Shown here in pieces: positions 51,504 to 64,000 of a stretch of DNA of 64,000 bases; the stretch's first letter is position 1, and every line of letters begins with the position of its first letter. The notes under the pieces are model-generated. The model ran no database searches. It saw only the letters and a program-made list of their open reading frames with translations, and had not been told where the DNA came from. Origin of the DNA: Atrichornis clamosus (Eukaryota > Chordata > Aves > Passeriformes > Menuridae); contig WBMZ01008988.1 in NCBI GenBank assembly GCA_013400975.1, forward strand, positions 62,001 through 126,000. The letters run 5' to 3'. The position numbers and the translations under genes are program-made.

Positions 51504-54122
51504 CTGCCAGAGGAGAGAAGAACGGAAAGACACCCTAAGTACAGTGGCAGAAGGAGGAATTGCACAAATAAGCAAAATCCGAAAGCATGGTGCCTCGGAA
51601 TCCAGCTGAATAATAAAACCACACCAAAAAAAGAGCTTGAGCTTTTAAGAAAAAACAAACCACAAGTCTATTATGCCTGAGTTTTACAAAAGGCAATTTT
51701 AACAGAGGCTTTTCCCACCAAAACGCTCAGCAAATGATGATGCAATTTGTATGCCAATTAATTTTTTGTGATTAATAATGCCTTACGTGAAAAGTCATTT
51801 ACCCTTAAATTTTTAGGCTTTTAAGCTGATCTCAAAAGGTCAGTGAAATACTGACAAACCACTACCCCCATTTCCCATTCCAAGAATCTGTTAACTGTTA
51901 TTCAGTATTCTTTTTGTTGTTGTAGAATTGAATAAAAACATCCTGTGGTATGTGTTATTTCCAATCCTGCTGTCAACCAGTTTTATTTTCATTATCTTAG
52001 GATGTCACCAGAGATCTCTGTGTGAAACCAGGATAACAATCCCAGGTGTTGAAAATATCTGCTGAAAGAGAAAACAGAGCTGCTCTGTTCTTGTTCAAGA
52101 GGATGTTTCGTAACACAGAACTTACAGCGGCAACACGAGAGAGTCCAAATTGTGCCAAAGGCATCTCTCACATCACCTGGGGGTTGTCAGCCAAGGGCCT
52201 TGCAATGTCTGGAAGGTCAGAACCACCCTGATACACTAAGAAATACTTACAGGGACTTAGCCCAAAGAAAAAGACTGAGAGACAACATCCACAGGAAGGA
52301 GATGAGATGGAGACCAGCCCAAGGACAGGGCGGGGAGAGAGGCAGGAGATGCACAGCACTGCTGGAATTCACTGCTGGTGTCCAGCGTCAGTGCCTCCTT
52401 GGAGGCAATTTGGCAGACAAGGAAGGAAAAAAGGCTGGAGATGAAAAAATGTAAGTGATCATAAGAAGGAACAATTTATACAGCTTTCAACTCCTAAGCA
52501 GCTGTGTGGGTTCTGTGTCATCCCCCCAGCAGAGGACAGACATGTGCTACTGAGCTGAAGTTCCTTCTTTGACGCTTGCATTTGATTTCATACAAATGGC
52601 CGAGGGCATATGAGCTTCTAGGAAGACAAATATCTAGTAATGCTATAAAAAAATTGGAAAAGTGGAAACTGCAAATAAAGTGGACATTTTCATTCAACTT
52701 CTATCCCACAACACGGGATAGAAAGATGTCAGATGCTTTAACACGGCACTTTCTACCTTTTGTTTGCAGCTAGTCTGTGCCTGAACCCATTCCAAAACAT
52801 TACTCTGCACGATAAAACACACCTACAACAACTCTTCTTTACCATTTTCATCTGTATTTCCATGCCATCTATAAGTGAAGTAAAATTAGTTTGTGATACA
52901 AATATTTATATGCTTCTCCATAGCAACAGTGCAGGAAAAAAAAGCCATAGCTAAAGACTGGAATACAGATTCCTCTTCTACATCCTGATTCACTTATTTA
53001 AATAAATGTCTGAATAAAACTACAGCATCTTTAATTAAAGTGACTTTTCCTCCTATTGCAAAAACATAAAAAAAACCACAGAAGACAGCAACGTAATTCA
53101 GTTCCTGATTCACCAAATTCAAACCTAATTCCCTTATTTTAGAATGATTTTCCTAATTCTGAGTGGTGGTGTAATTATTTGGGGGTTGATGAGGAATGCA
53201 GAAAACTGGAAAGGTATTTTTATTCTCTGATCTCTGCAGGGCTTGCCAAAGTCTGGAAAAAACCAAAGCACATGACTGCTAATGATGACTAAATGTAATC
53301 GCTCCAAAAACTCTGTACAACTCTGTATTTTTGAAGGCCCTCTTAATTTTAACTGAGTTAATCTTATGTTAGGATTCTCTTGTGCTAGCAATCTTATGCT
53401 ATCATATTTAAGATATAGGATATGAACAAACAAATCTCTCAGCTTCTTGAGTGGGCCAGTGAGTAGAAAAACCTCTGAAAATAGCTTTGCATGCTGCCAT
53501 GGCACACACGGCCTGGGCAAAACCAGTCCAAATGCCACCACTCGCATATTTCAGGAAATGAATCATAAGCCACGTGAGAACCCCAAGAGCTGTGTATTTC
53601 ATTTCTTCTTTATAATTTCTAATACCAAAACGTATTTGGCAGTACTTAGCAGCAGCAGGCTCCCCTAAGAGCTATCACTTGGGCAACAACATGTGGTAGC
53701 ACCTTTAAACAGAGAAATTCTTCACCAAGTTCAGAATAATTTTTAAATTTTCTTTTCTTCTACTGTGCAGTGAAATGTTCCCTTTCAGTGGGAAAATATT
53801 TCTCTAAGACAACATATAGGAAAGGGAGTATATTTTTTTATTTATCTTCCTGAAAAAGGGAATTGATAAGGTACCTTTTAAGATCAACGTCCCCCTGAAG
53901 GCCAGGGTCATTGACAAACCTGTGGGACTGAGCTAAATTCTCTTCCATCAAAAAGATATTTCTTTGTAAGCCTTAAGCAGTGTTTTTAAAATATAGAAAA
54001 AGAGGTATTAAAAACTTCTCAACCTACTTTTCAAACCTACTACATATATAATGACAAACAACGCTCAGCTGAGGGGCATAAACAGCCTCTGTAAACTCAA
54101 GAGTCACAGTTCAGAAATGAGT

Positions 54123-54148
54123 TGGCTCAAGAAGCCATTCTTGAGCCA
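54123..54148. repeat. Perfect 11-bp inverted repeat, 4-base loop
   Basis: Arms TGGCTCAAGAA and TTCTTGAGCCA separated by GCCA. All 11 pairs are Watson-Crick. It sits in A+T-rich intron sequence with no other repeat recognised around it. Confidence 0.8.
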
Positions 54149-56567
54149 TTTATTATCAGCTGAGTTATGAGTGAATGGTTTGTACTTAAAGCTCTGTTTT
54201 ATGCAGCACCCTTAGCAACAGTAGCCTATGCATGCAATACATAAGTGAAATGTGTTTAAACTAATATTTATTTTAGTGGGGCTATAGTGTTGTTTATTCT
54301 AAAATTCTACTGTTGGGAAATGCTCTAAATATTTATCTGCTCTAATTCAATAGATTTGCTATTTCCATTTTATTAAGTTTAAATTTTTTTGTGAAGCACA
54401 AGTAATATAATTAGACAGTACTTCCAGGAGAAATAGCAAAAACCCTTCAATGTGGTTTACAAATAGGCTTTACCAATTACTTAGATTTCCCTACATTTCA
54501 ACATTAAATTTTCTGAAAGGACTTTAATAAAACATAACAGATATTTTCACACCACAAACAGAGCTGCATACCAAGCATGGAAATCAGGCTACTTCCTTTG
54601 TGGGCTCACTCACAACCAGAAACACAAACGTTAGTGTACAGGGTATTGGCTGCAGTAGCTCTGCAGTTAGAGGGAGTATGGAAGTCTAAACGTGTGATTT
54701 AGTGCTACGACCAATACCAAAAAACAAAAATAAATAGCTACAAACATGAAATAATAGCAGCACACACCAGCACCACACACCTCAACTACAGCAAAACCCG
54801 AGGAGCTGCCAAGGGATTTACCAGTAGCAGTGCCAGGGCTTGGTTGAAGCCACTGCCTCACTGGAAATCCAGGCTGCTTCCACATGGCACAAGAAGGACC
54901 TGGAGCCCATCTTGTTTTCCTAGCCCTGTGCCCAGTTCCCAGGGCTGAGGAGATGCTTTGTCCCTCGCTCTGCACAGCAGGGCTGCTTTGGGCGAGGACT
55001 CTGCGTGTCCCAGTGCATGGCTTTGCTGTGCCCCTGGGCTGAGGGGCTGGAGCTGCCTCTCACACACCCCATCTTGCCAGTCCATCTGTGACCTTTCCGC
55101 ACCAGAGGATGGCAGACATAACCCAGCATTCCTGCTGTCCCACTGCTTCCCAGTCACACACACACTCATAACCTAATCAAACACTCCCACCTTTCCTTTA
55201 TGGTTTCTAGGGACAGCCAACATTTAACAGGCGGCTAAGAGTCTTTGCCTGTTTCTTGTTGATTTATTGCCCTTCCTGAGCTTTGTGTCAAATACTTAGA
55301 ACACTGTTATTTACCAGCTATGCTCAGTCCTGGTAAGCCAGCCTCTAACTACTCTTAAATTTACCACTGTGTGTGTTAATGCCAACTGACAATTCAACCA
55401 CAACCCGAGGAAAACAACTTTAAAAAATAAAAAGCATATAAAAGTGAAAACCAAATAAACCAGGACCTAATGACTCATGGTTTAGTGTTTTCCCATGTAT
55501 ACTCAAAGTTCATGTGAAGAACAGACATGTAAATAGTCTATATTAAATATAAGAAGACATAAAGGCAGATGTCTTTTATCAGCAACTCCATCTTCTGGTT
55601 TTCCTGTATACACCATGTAGAAAGGCTCATGAGCAGTTTGGAGTGTTACATGGTATCTTTCCCAATTTCTAAAATTAATCATAATATGAAAACATGACAG
55701 ATACATATGAAATTCTTCTTTCCTAATGGTGTCCAGTCACATCAAAGGTAGTTTCTTGGCTCTTGAGCTGTCTCAGCTTAATCTGTAAGTCCAAACCAGT
55801 TATAGAAGAGGCAAACTCCCACCCACTTCAAAACTCAGTAAGCCCCTTTCACATCTAGTATTTTATTCTGTGTAAAGGTTTAAAAACTTATTTAATAGAA
55901 ATTTGTTCTCACTGGTTAAACGGTGGAAAGTTATGGTAACTTCATATCTAGAATCACAAACCTCCCCTCGAGGTTTTTGTCTATGGCATGGAACACTGCA
56001 GTGAACAGAGCTAAAGGACGCCAGGTCTGGGTTTACTTTTAAGCCTCAATTCTGACTCTGACCAGTTTTTCAGCAACCTGTTTGTTTCCTTAGCTGGAGA
56101 TGATAACTGCTGCTTCTTTACAGTGATAATAACCAGTCTCTATACTAGTATACTCCTGCTTATAAATCTCAGGACCACACAACCACAATGTAACACTGAA
56201 TGCTTAAGTCATCCAGCACAACCCCTCAGTCTCCTTAAAAGCTGTTGATTTCCAGAATATAGTTTCTCCCCTACTTTAGTAGTATGATAAAGGACTTGTA
56301 GGAACAATTTTACAACTTCCTTATTTCCCAGAGCCAAGACTAATGGCCCTGTGATGCTGCAACTCAATGGAAACAACCCTCTATAAAGGAAAGCGACACA
56401 CAAGCATTCAACAGTCAAATGCAGGTTTTTGATAAGGAAGTGAAAAGAATGTTAAAAAGAAGATAAAAAAGAAACAAATGCTGAATTGTCACTCTCACAA
56501 GGACTGTAAGTAATTGCTGTAATTTAACTTTTTGAGGACTGAAAATCTACAAATCTCCTTACTTCTA

Positions 56568-57012
56568 GGTTGCACCTGAAAGATTATGTCTAGTTTTGGG
56601 CCCTCCAGTGTCAGAAGGACACTGATCAACTCTGCCAAGCCTAGCCAAGTAATCCAAGATGGGCAGGGAGCTGATGCACGTGCCCTGAGACACCTGCCAA
56701 TATCTACGAGGAGATCAGCAAGAGGATGGAATCAGGGTCTTTGCCAGGGTGCACAGCCAGGGAACAAGAAACAAAGTGGTCATTAAAAAACAAGCCAAGA
56801 AAACCCCAACAGAAAACATTTCACGACAAGGCTAACTAAGCACTGCAGCAGGGGCCCAGGGAGGTTTTGTAGCCTCTGTCCCCAAAAGACCCAGTAGGAA
56901 ACCCCACCCTTCCACAAGCCTGAGGTTTGAATTTAGTGCTGATCCTACTACGAGCAGGAGGTTGGTCTAGAGACCTTCTGAGGTCCCTCTCAGGCTGAGA
57001 AATTTTTATAGT
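56568..57012 (+). mobile_element. Old CR1 fragment
   Basis: Diverged sense CR1. 'tgtctagttttgggccctcc' (end of the ORF2 region) is followed by a block like 'agggtctttgccagggtgca', 'cagccagggaacaagaaac', and near the end 'gttggtctagagaccttctg' and 'aggtccctctcaggctgag'. Internal gaps and substitutions show age. It lies in the ANO10 intron, antisense to ANO10. Confidence 0.75.
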
Positions 57013-57689
57013 TGTTTCTACAGGAACTGTGACAAGAAGTTTGCCTGGACTCCACAGACCCAGAGTGGGAATCTGTTACAACAAATAAAGGTAACAGCAA
57101 AGAGCAAAAAAAAAATTTCTCTTCTTTCCTTTCTTGTATGCCTAATGCAAGGCAGAATACCAAGTACAAAAGCCAGTGTTAATGAAAACATAGGTTTGCA
57201 AAATTAGGAAGTGCAGAGTCAGGAAAACTTGCAGAATCACATAATATGTGCCTTGGAGCATTGTGCCTGATTAATAGTGCTGTGAGGAACAGCAGACAAA
57301 GCAACCCCATTTGTAGTAGATTCTTTTTCTGAGATTTTTTTTAAAATCTACTTCATATTGTCTCCGATTTAAATTGCAAAGTATTAATTAATACTCATTA
57401 CAATATTCTTACAGTATTAGTCACCTTTTGCTGAACCTTATTTTAGTTCAGTAGACAGTACAAAAATGTAGAAATAGTGGAAGTTACATTAGCTAGTCTA
57501 ATAGTATTTTCTTCAGAAGTATAGCTTATGCATTCTGTCCCTCAAAATATTTACATTATTTTTGTCCTTGTGTACCTCGATTTTTAAATGTGTATTTTAA
57601 AAAAAAATTTAAACCTCATATTTTTTTCCTCATAACTGCCTATGCAGTTGCCAAGTGACAGATAAATATACAATGTTAAATAGCACATC

Positions 57690-57990
57690 TGAATGCCTGA
57701 TGAGGAGTGTGTGCCAAAACCGCCTTCACAGGATGCCAGCCCAGCCCTAGGGATGCTCTCCCCTTCAGCTTATGCAATTACCTCTCACCCAATCAGCAGC
57801 TGGTCAATAGATTTTGGAGTCAGAAACTATCGACAGACTATGAAAGCAATGATGCAGAAACGTCCAACGTGACATGACCTTGGTGATGTCTCAGAGCGGA
57901 AGGACGGACTGCGCAGTCCCTCACACGTTTCTGTCATTTTGTGCGCCGAGTCAAACAGACATCACTATAGTTTAAAGGTGCAGTTGGTCC
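57690..57990. promoter_or_regulatory. Candidate intronic enhancer block
   Basis: About 300 bases with unusually many CpGs for this intron and clustered motif words: TTATGCAAT (C/EBP-like, 57770-57778), CCAATCA (57789-57795) next to CAGCTG E-box (57797-57802), TGACCT nuclear-receptor half-site (57875-57880), CGGAAG ETS core (57897-57902) and a perfect 14-base palindrome (57906-57919). No exon or repeat explains it. Function is inferred only. Confidence 0.3.
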
Positions 57991-58330
57991 CAAGGTTAAC
58001 AGCACATCAACAACATTTTAGTGATTTCAGGGTGAGCTATGATACAATCTATTTTCTCAGGGGTTTGGGAGGATGTTAATTACCAGCTTGCAATTACTAG
58101 TTACAATCAAAAGAAAATGAGTAGGCCAAACTATTCTGCCTCTCTGCAGAATAACAAGCTTATTCACTAAGCAGAATGCCCCTGAGCAGGCACGTACCCT
58201 TTGGAAGAGAAATACCAAGCACTTTGAGAGTTTAACTATCCCGCAGGACACAAATTCCTAATATACGGATATGGCTGACACTGAAGCCTGACTGCAGACA
58301 CAGCTGTGTTAGCTTTATACCAACTGTAAT

Positions 58331-58455
58331 CTCCTTCCCTGGAGATACTCAAAAGCCACCTGCACACACTCCTGAGCGACATGCTTGAGCAGGGAGGTTG
58401 GACAGGATGACACTCAGAGGTCCCTTCCAACCTGACCCGTTCTGTGGTTCTGTGA
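58331..58455 (+). mobile_element. CR1 3' end
   Basis: Short CR1 tail: 'ctccttccctggagatactc', then 'gaggttggacaggatgacac', 'agaggtcccttccaacctga' and the terminal 'ttctgtggttctgtga' repeat. Severely 5' truncated. Confidence 0.92.
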
Positions 58456-61400
58456 CAACACGAACAGCCTGGCTAAGAACCAGGTCGCTCAGGACGCACT
58501 AATTTACTCCTTAAGCTCACATGCCTTGCGCTCACTCTGCCTCATGATGCAGGAGGCACAGCTGAGAAGCAGCCAAACAGCATCTGAAGTGACACCAGCA
58601 GTGGTGAAGGGCTTCAAGGCAGTCAGTGGCACTGCAGGGGGACAGTGACAGCCCTTCCTCACCACACTTCTGCTTGAACCCGCTTGGGTGATGGAAAGAA
58701 TACACAGCTCACTCCAGCTGCTGGAGAATGTATGTTTCAGACTAACCAGCAAAGCTATGTGAGCTCTGTGCTTCCATTTTTTCCAGCTTAAGGCCAGAAG
58801 GGACCTGCTGGGTTACAGACAGAAGCCTCCCTTGAGTGCATACACCCACGTCAGAGAGGTTTAGCCAGGGGAGACCACACAACATCTATTCCAGTGTTGC
58901 ACAGGCCAAAACCCACACAGTTTTTACCAACATCCTTTAGCAAACCTATTGTACAGAAAGCAAGAGACTAGTTTAAACTATTTAATACCACAAAAAGAAC
59001 AATTGAAAAAAATCAAAGACATGAACACATCTCCTTGTGATCCATGCAACAGGAGGGAATAGACTGTGTGAAAAACAGAGATGGTCTCTCAAAATGAATT
59101 ATGCCCAACCCTCAGAAGCAGACAATACAATCCATCCATCCCAGGCACACAAACCCCAACACCTAAGCACCCAAAAGTGTACTGCCCACCCTCTGCTCTG
59201 CCAGTGGACACAAAGGCATGCCTAGCCCTAGCCCAAGACCAGCTGGTCTCAGTTTTAACCTGGGCTCACATTTCTCTCCAAATTTGTCAATTTGTGGAGT
59301 CATACAGAGCCCAATTCAGTTTCAAATAAAACAAGAAAAAAAGGTTACTTCTCTGTGCAGAGAATTCATTGGGTAATCTAGACTGGACTCCAGATATGAA
59401 ACTAAGAACTCAACTTCAGGCACTCTTTTTGGAAATTACCATCTGTGACATAAATCTGACATAAATAAGCAGACAAATGTGCAGGAGGCATGGCTGTCCT
59501 CTGTCCTGTTACCTCATAGCAGCAACAATGCTCCAAGTACAAAATTCCTATCTCTTTGTGGCAGACAAGAAACTTTAGCCCGATAAGTATGTCAGATAGT
59601 GCCAGAAAAATCAAACATCGTGTAAGTAGAAAATATTACAGCATATCTGAAGTAAAAGCTACATGTTGAGAAATCAGACTTCCACACTAAGTGCTGGGCA
59701 GACACACAGCAAAAACAACCACTGTTGTGAAGGAGTTCTTTCTAAGAGGGAATTTGCCTCTCAGTTCATCTAGTGTATCAGCATGGAAAGTGAGTTTAAT
59801 TCTAAAGTTACAGTTACCACAGTATTTAAAAAATCACATTTTAATGCAGTAAAGTAGAAAGAGCAAGTCAATGTTTAGATTATTTGGCGAAGAACTCTCA
59901 ATTCTACTCAAGAGTTTATTAGGCAAGGAATCCAAGGCCAGCAACAAGGGACTTGCCAAACCATCTTACTTGTTTTCCTCCCCTGCAGAGGTTCTCCTGC
60001 CCTAAGCACTTGTTATTACAATACACTTTAGAGTAATATTTTCATTCTTGCTTTTCTCTTCAAAGACAAGATCTCTTCTACTTCCTGTGAGGGCTCTGCT
60101 ATTGCCTAGTGAAAAATAATCAAGTCATAGCTGGTAAAAAATTGCTAGTTACAGTAATTTTGTAAGTATTCTGAAGAAATCAACTACCAACTTTAAAGTG
60201 TGTCAAATACCTCCTTGCAAATATTTCCAAAATGGCAACGACACCACTGCCAGAATTCCCTCTTCCACCAAACACACCTGTGCCAAGGCAAATCTCCATC
60301 TGCCAAGTATCCTGCTCCTTGGGAAGACTATGCCCCCATGGAAATAGATAAATTGTTTTCCCTTAGTTAAACCCTGGGCCAAGCATAAGTATCAATAGAT
60401 TACAGGCTATTGATTTGCTTTTAAATCTATATTTAAGTCTATGTCTGTCTGACCACATAAAGTCATGTCCCTATTCAAATAAAGCCAGTTACGCAATTTA
60501 GTTATGGTGGATTTATGGTTTGATCTGGCTCGGGAAGTTTTGAACTAAGCACAGGCAGAGGATGGGGAAATATATGTCATCCCTGCTTTTCACTCTGTCC
60601 TAGACATCTGTGTATTGGCACTTTGGAGCCTTGGGTACGCAGATATACACACGTACTCAAAGGTCACACACAGCTTATTAAACGCGCCATTTTCACTGAA
60701 GAGGCACAACTGAACACAAAGCATGACTCTCAGTGCACTACAAAAGGCTGTCTAATAAGCAGGTAGGAGAGTTAAAGGTTGGTTAGGTAGCTTATAACTG
60801 CATTTCTTCAAAATGAGTAAAGTCGTAACAGCTGACATAGTCCTAAATTACAAGTATGGCAATATTTATAAATTTAGAATCCTTATAAATTGCTCTGCTA
60901 AGCCTGTTGCAATTTTAAACAACCTAGCAAAGGATAAAGGCCTTGTTTCCTTGAAGGCAATGGCAAGGTTCTAATTTACTTCAGTTAAACCAGACTTCCT
61001 CTTTATATGCTTCCTATGTTACGAGTGAACAAAATGCTTTTTCCATTTTTCCAGCGAATTACTGGGAAGAAAACATCCTTGCTGCACGCTGTTCACCACC
61101 TTTGTTTCAAAGTGATGTAGTGCTCAACTGGAAAAGCTCCTGTCCTTCTGTCTGCTTTTTCACTAGAAAAAGCAAGTACCCCTGTGTGCTACATCAATGT
61201 GTAGCTGCACTCATGAGTACTGCTGTGCCCTGGGTGCTCTTCCTCTGCAGACCCCTCGTCAGAGTTACCTGCACTGTATCACAGAGCCTAACTTAGTTGT
61301 GTGGCTTTCTGCCTCTAATACCATCAGCAATTTCTTTGCAAAGCTTTTTGAAGTTCTTTTTCAACAGAGAGCAAATTAAAACTATGTAAGAACTACTATT

Positions 61401-63458
61401 TTTGTTCTGAAGAGGTATGATACTTTAAGCAGCTTTGTATATGAAGACAAACAATGACCTGTAGATATGCTGAGTATGAATATTTACTCTCTTTCTGAGA
61501 TCTGCTTTAGTGCCTTTGAACACCCTGAGCAACTACAGGAAAAGATTTTGGTACGAGGTTTAAATTGGAAAAAATGGAGGAATGATTTCTGACTATTTAA
61601 TTTTATTTTTTGCATGTCCTGCCAAGCCTATAATCCTGGTTTCTTTCTGTTACATTTAAATTTTGTGCAAAACAATACATAAAGGCAGAATACTTGTATT
61701 ATATTAAATACTTATAAATTCTTAAGAATTGATTTTAATAACATTGCAATTTTTAGGTTTAGTGGTGCATATTAGAACAGTTACCTTCTAAACAAAGCTT
61801 GAATAATTGCAAGAAAGGGGATGCATATTGCAATTATTCTTTTACTTTGTCAACACAAACCTTGTGTCTATGCAGCCTTTCCAAGCACAGATTAGTCCGT
61901 TTTCATAAGCCTTAGTAACACTCCTTATTTTTTCTACTTTATTTCCTTAAAGTAATTTTGCTTTATTAAGCATTTTACTCCCTTTCCTTATTTATTCCTT
62001 GCTGATTCCCTGCTCTCTGTTCTACTGTCCTAGTTGTACCCTTTCCCTTATATTTTCACTTCCAATTTCCTCAAAACGAGAAATTGTTCCTTTCTGCCTC
62101 TAAATTCACAGGTGGGTAAAATCAAATTTGCTGGTACAAAAACTGCCGAGAAGACTGGCCCCAGAGACTGGCAGCTTCCCAGTGGGAAGAGAGCCATACT
62201 CCTCCTCCCACTCCCATCATCCTGCTCTGCCTTTCAGGAGAGGTGGGAAGCAAAGAAAGGGCAAAGTACCACTAGCACAGCCCTACTTTGGGACTCCGCT
62301 CTGAGGGGCTGGATGAAGCCTGACAAAAAACTGAAGCCTCGAAATAAATGTGTGGAACAGATATATACAGCTCCAGTCCAGCTGCTGTTCTAGACTGACC
62401 TCCTTTTGCTTCAGTGGAAATTAGAGCCAATGCTGCCAGCTTCAGCATGCACGGAGGGATTAACTATTGTGATTCATGTTAAATTGCCACACTAATTTAA
62501 TTCTATCAGACCTCAAGGCTTGGCTTTGGAATGTTTGTTATACATTGCAAAGTGCTTTTACTGGATACCCTGGGTTACCAGCACCATCACGTTCCTACTC
62601 CTCAATTTTACTCTATCACAACAAATGTATTATCTAGCATGCAACCACAAACATCTAAAATAATTTCTCTTCAACACATGAGCTGTAGCACATCAAAACT
62701 GTCCGATTGCTATAGAAACACTACAACATTATCATTTGTGAGAAAATATATGTCGCCTTGTAAATTTTATAGTAGAACCTTTATAAAATAGGTTGTTACA
62801 GCTGTCAAACCAACCATATTTTAACAAACATGCCAGTAAGTGCTGTGAAAAGACTCCAAATAAATGCTGAAGACATCATATGATTTTGCATCAGTAAAGT
62901 GAGTCAATATTATCCAGTGAGTCACCTAGCTAATTCACTGCAAATTTATGTGATTGTATAAGATGGAAGGTGAACACACATTTCCACAGATCCTTCAGGG
63001 CAAATCAAATATGCAAGCTGGGACAGGACAAGTAATTGCAAAATATTAACAAGCTGCAGAAATCCATTTTCTGCACTTTGTGCTTGATAATATGTCAGTG
63101 CTCACATGCTCCTGCTTCCTTCTTGGCACTGGCAACCATCAGAAAGTAAAGAATGAAAATTCCATATACCATTATAGGACCAACAGAATTGCAAAATCCC
63201 TGGCTGGTAGCTACATCATTTTCTAAAATAATAACAATTCACAACCACAGCGAAAAGATTTCTTCCAACTAAAGCAAATATATCTTATATACTAAAATGA
63301 GAGTGCATAATTTCCCCTATTAATATGAAATTACAATAATTATTAGTGGTGTAAGGAAATACAAAGGAAAAGAGTAGGAGGCTGTGGTTTGCAATAAGCC
63401 AGTGTAAGAGTGCCTCTACAAAGGAACTGAATAGCATCCATACACACAGATGCTCATT

Positions 63459-63499
63459 CTCTCTCTCTGTACCTGTATACTGCATCTATCTATCTATCT
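63459..63499. repeat. Short simple repeats (TC)5 and (ATCT)4
   Basis: A TC run at 63459-63468 and four ATCT units at 63484-63499, separated by unique sequence. Possible microsatellite seeds; too short to say more. Confidence 0.7.
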
Positions 63500-64000
63500 T
63501 TAAAATAAAGAAAATGAATTAATAAAGAAGACTTTAACAATATTTGTATTTAAAGGGGCATTATCCACAATACTAATGGCAGGCTGTTAAGTTTTGGTTT
63601 CCCTGTGCTGGTTTTTCCATTTTTGTTACTTTGAAAATTCTCCTCCTGATGCCTTCCTCATTTGTAACATGTGAAATTTGGGAATTGGCCAATACTGCTA
63701 CCATAATGTTATAGGGAATTCACACTTCAGTTCAGCAAAGGAATTTTTCCACAGACAGTATATACTAAAGACCAGTTAGCATTGAACACTCACTTAAAAT
63801 ATGTATTATATACGTTACTCTGTATTACTCAGTATGAATCTCATATAAATAAACTTCAAATAATTATATTAGAATTTTGCAATCTTATAACTTTTATCAA
63901 AGAAACATATCCCATTGAAATTGCCATCTGCTGAACTTGCTTCTTGACTTTGTTTCATCTTTCTGCGGCATGGGAATAATCACCAATACTATTGGGAAAA

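Larger units (their letters stand above)
51504..64000 (-). other. ANO10: ANO10 last intron (continues past the window)
   Basis: Everything from the terminal-exon acceptor to the window edge. I searched the minus strand for the preceding ANO10 coding block (the last membrane helix and the AIPDKPRHIQ and LEALK region) and found no match, so the upstream donor is outside. In human the last ANO10 intron is also very long. Contents: CR1 pieces at 56568-57012 and 58331-58455, a CpG-dotted block at 57690-57990, a perfect hairpin at 54123-54148 and small simple repeats near 63459-63499. Confidence 0.7.

Noticed and set aside
53134..53547. 137-codon - strand frame in the ANO10 intron
   Set aside because: Resembles no ANO10 segment or other family I know, and its context is ordinary intron.
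56209..56418. - strand frame with an ankyrin-like phrase (KEVVKLFLQ)
   Set aside because: Only one half-repeat, no paired donor or neighbouring repeat, and its end resembles a CR1-like tail; likely chance.
58785..58880. 'cttaaggccagaagggacc', similar to an old dispersed sauropsid repeat
   Set aside because: Similarity covers only about 20-25 bases; too short to call.
1..64000. CRISPR arrays, operons, tRNA/rRNA genes, intact viral genes
   Set aside because: None seen; the sequence is vertebrate nuclear DNA and the only mobile DNA recognised is truncated CR1.

Overview
The window is vertebrate nuclear DNA, almost certainly from a bird. It is A+T-rich, with long introns, one strong CpG island, and scattered truncated copies of CR1, the dominant avian LINE. 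Six CR1 pieces are recognisable, several ending in the typical short 3' repeats. I see no prokaryotic operon, CRISPR array, tRNA, rRNA or viral gene, and I cannot name the species.

Two protein-coding genes lie tail to tail. SNRK (SNF-related serine/threonine kinase) on the + strand fills most of the first 46 kb. Its CpG-island promoter and a non-coding first exon are near 4.9-5.4 kb. The five coding exons are 17361-17949, 33559-33700, 36385-36597, 37714-37848 and 42149-43367. They join with correct GT/AG sites and matching phases into 765 codons plus a stop, the length of the human protein. The kinase motifs, the activation-loop threonine, the UBA-like segment and the acidic/Ser-rich tail are all intact. 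The 3' UTR probably ends near 45.95 kb.

ANO10 (anoctamin-10/TMEM16K) is on the - strand. Only its last coding exon is inside the window, an 11-codon piece plus stop at 51503-51468, with a very good splice acceptor and a poly(A) signal about 220 bases downstream. From 51.5 kb to the window end is its last intron. SNRK next to convergent ANO10 is also the human order.

Layout: 1-4.5 kb intergenic with an old CR1 reverse-transcriptase fragment; 4.5-4.7 kb CR1 tail; 4.9-6.1 kb CpG island, promoter, exon 1 and GC-rich tandem repeats; 5.4-17.3 kb first intron interval with one candidate untranslated exon at 15.8-15.9 kb; 17.3-43.4 kb SNRK coding exons and introns; 43.4-45.95 kb 3' UTR; 45.95-51.2 kb convergent intergenic DNA; 51.2-51.5 kb ANO10 end; 51.5-64 kb ANO10 intron with two CR1 pieces and a CpG-dotted block near 57.7-58.0 kb that looks regulatory.

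Nothing here is a wholly new system. The points most worth a second look are the hidden ANO10 terminal exon, the inverted CR1 pair flanking a kinase exon, the upstream reading frames in the SNRK leader, the CxxI end of SNRK, the minisatellite in the CpG island and the intronic candidate enhancer.
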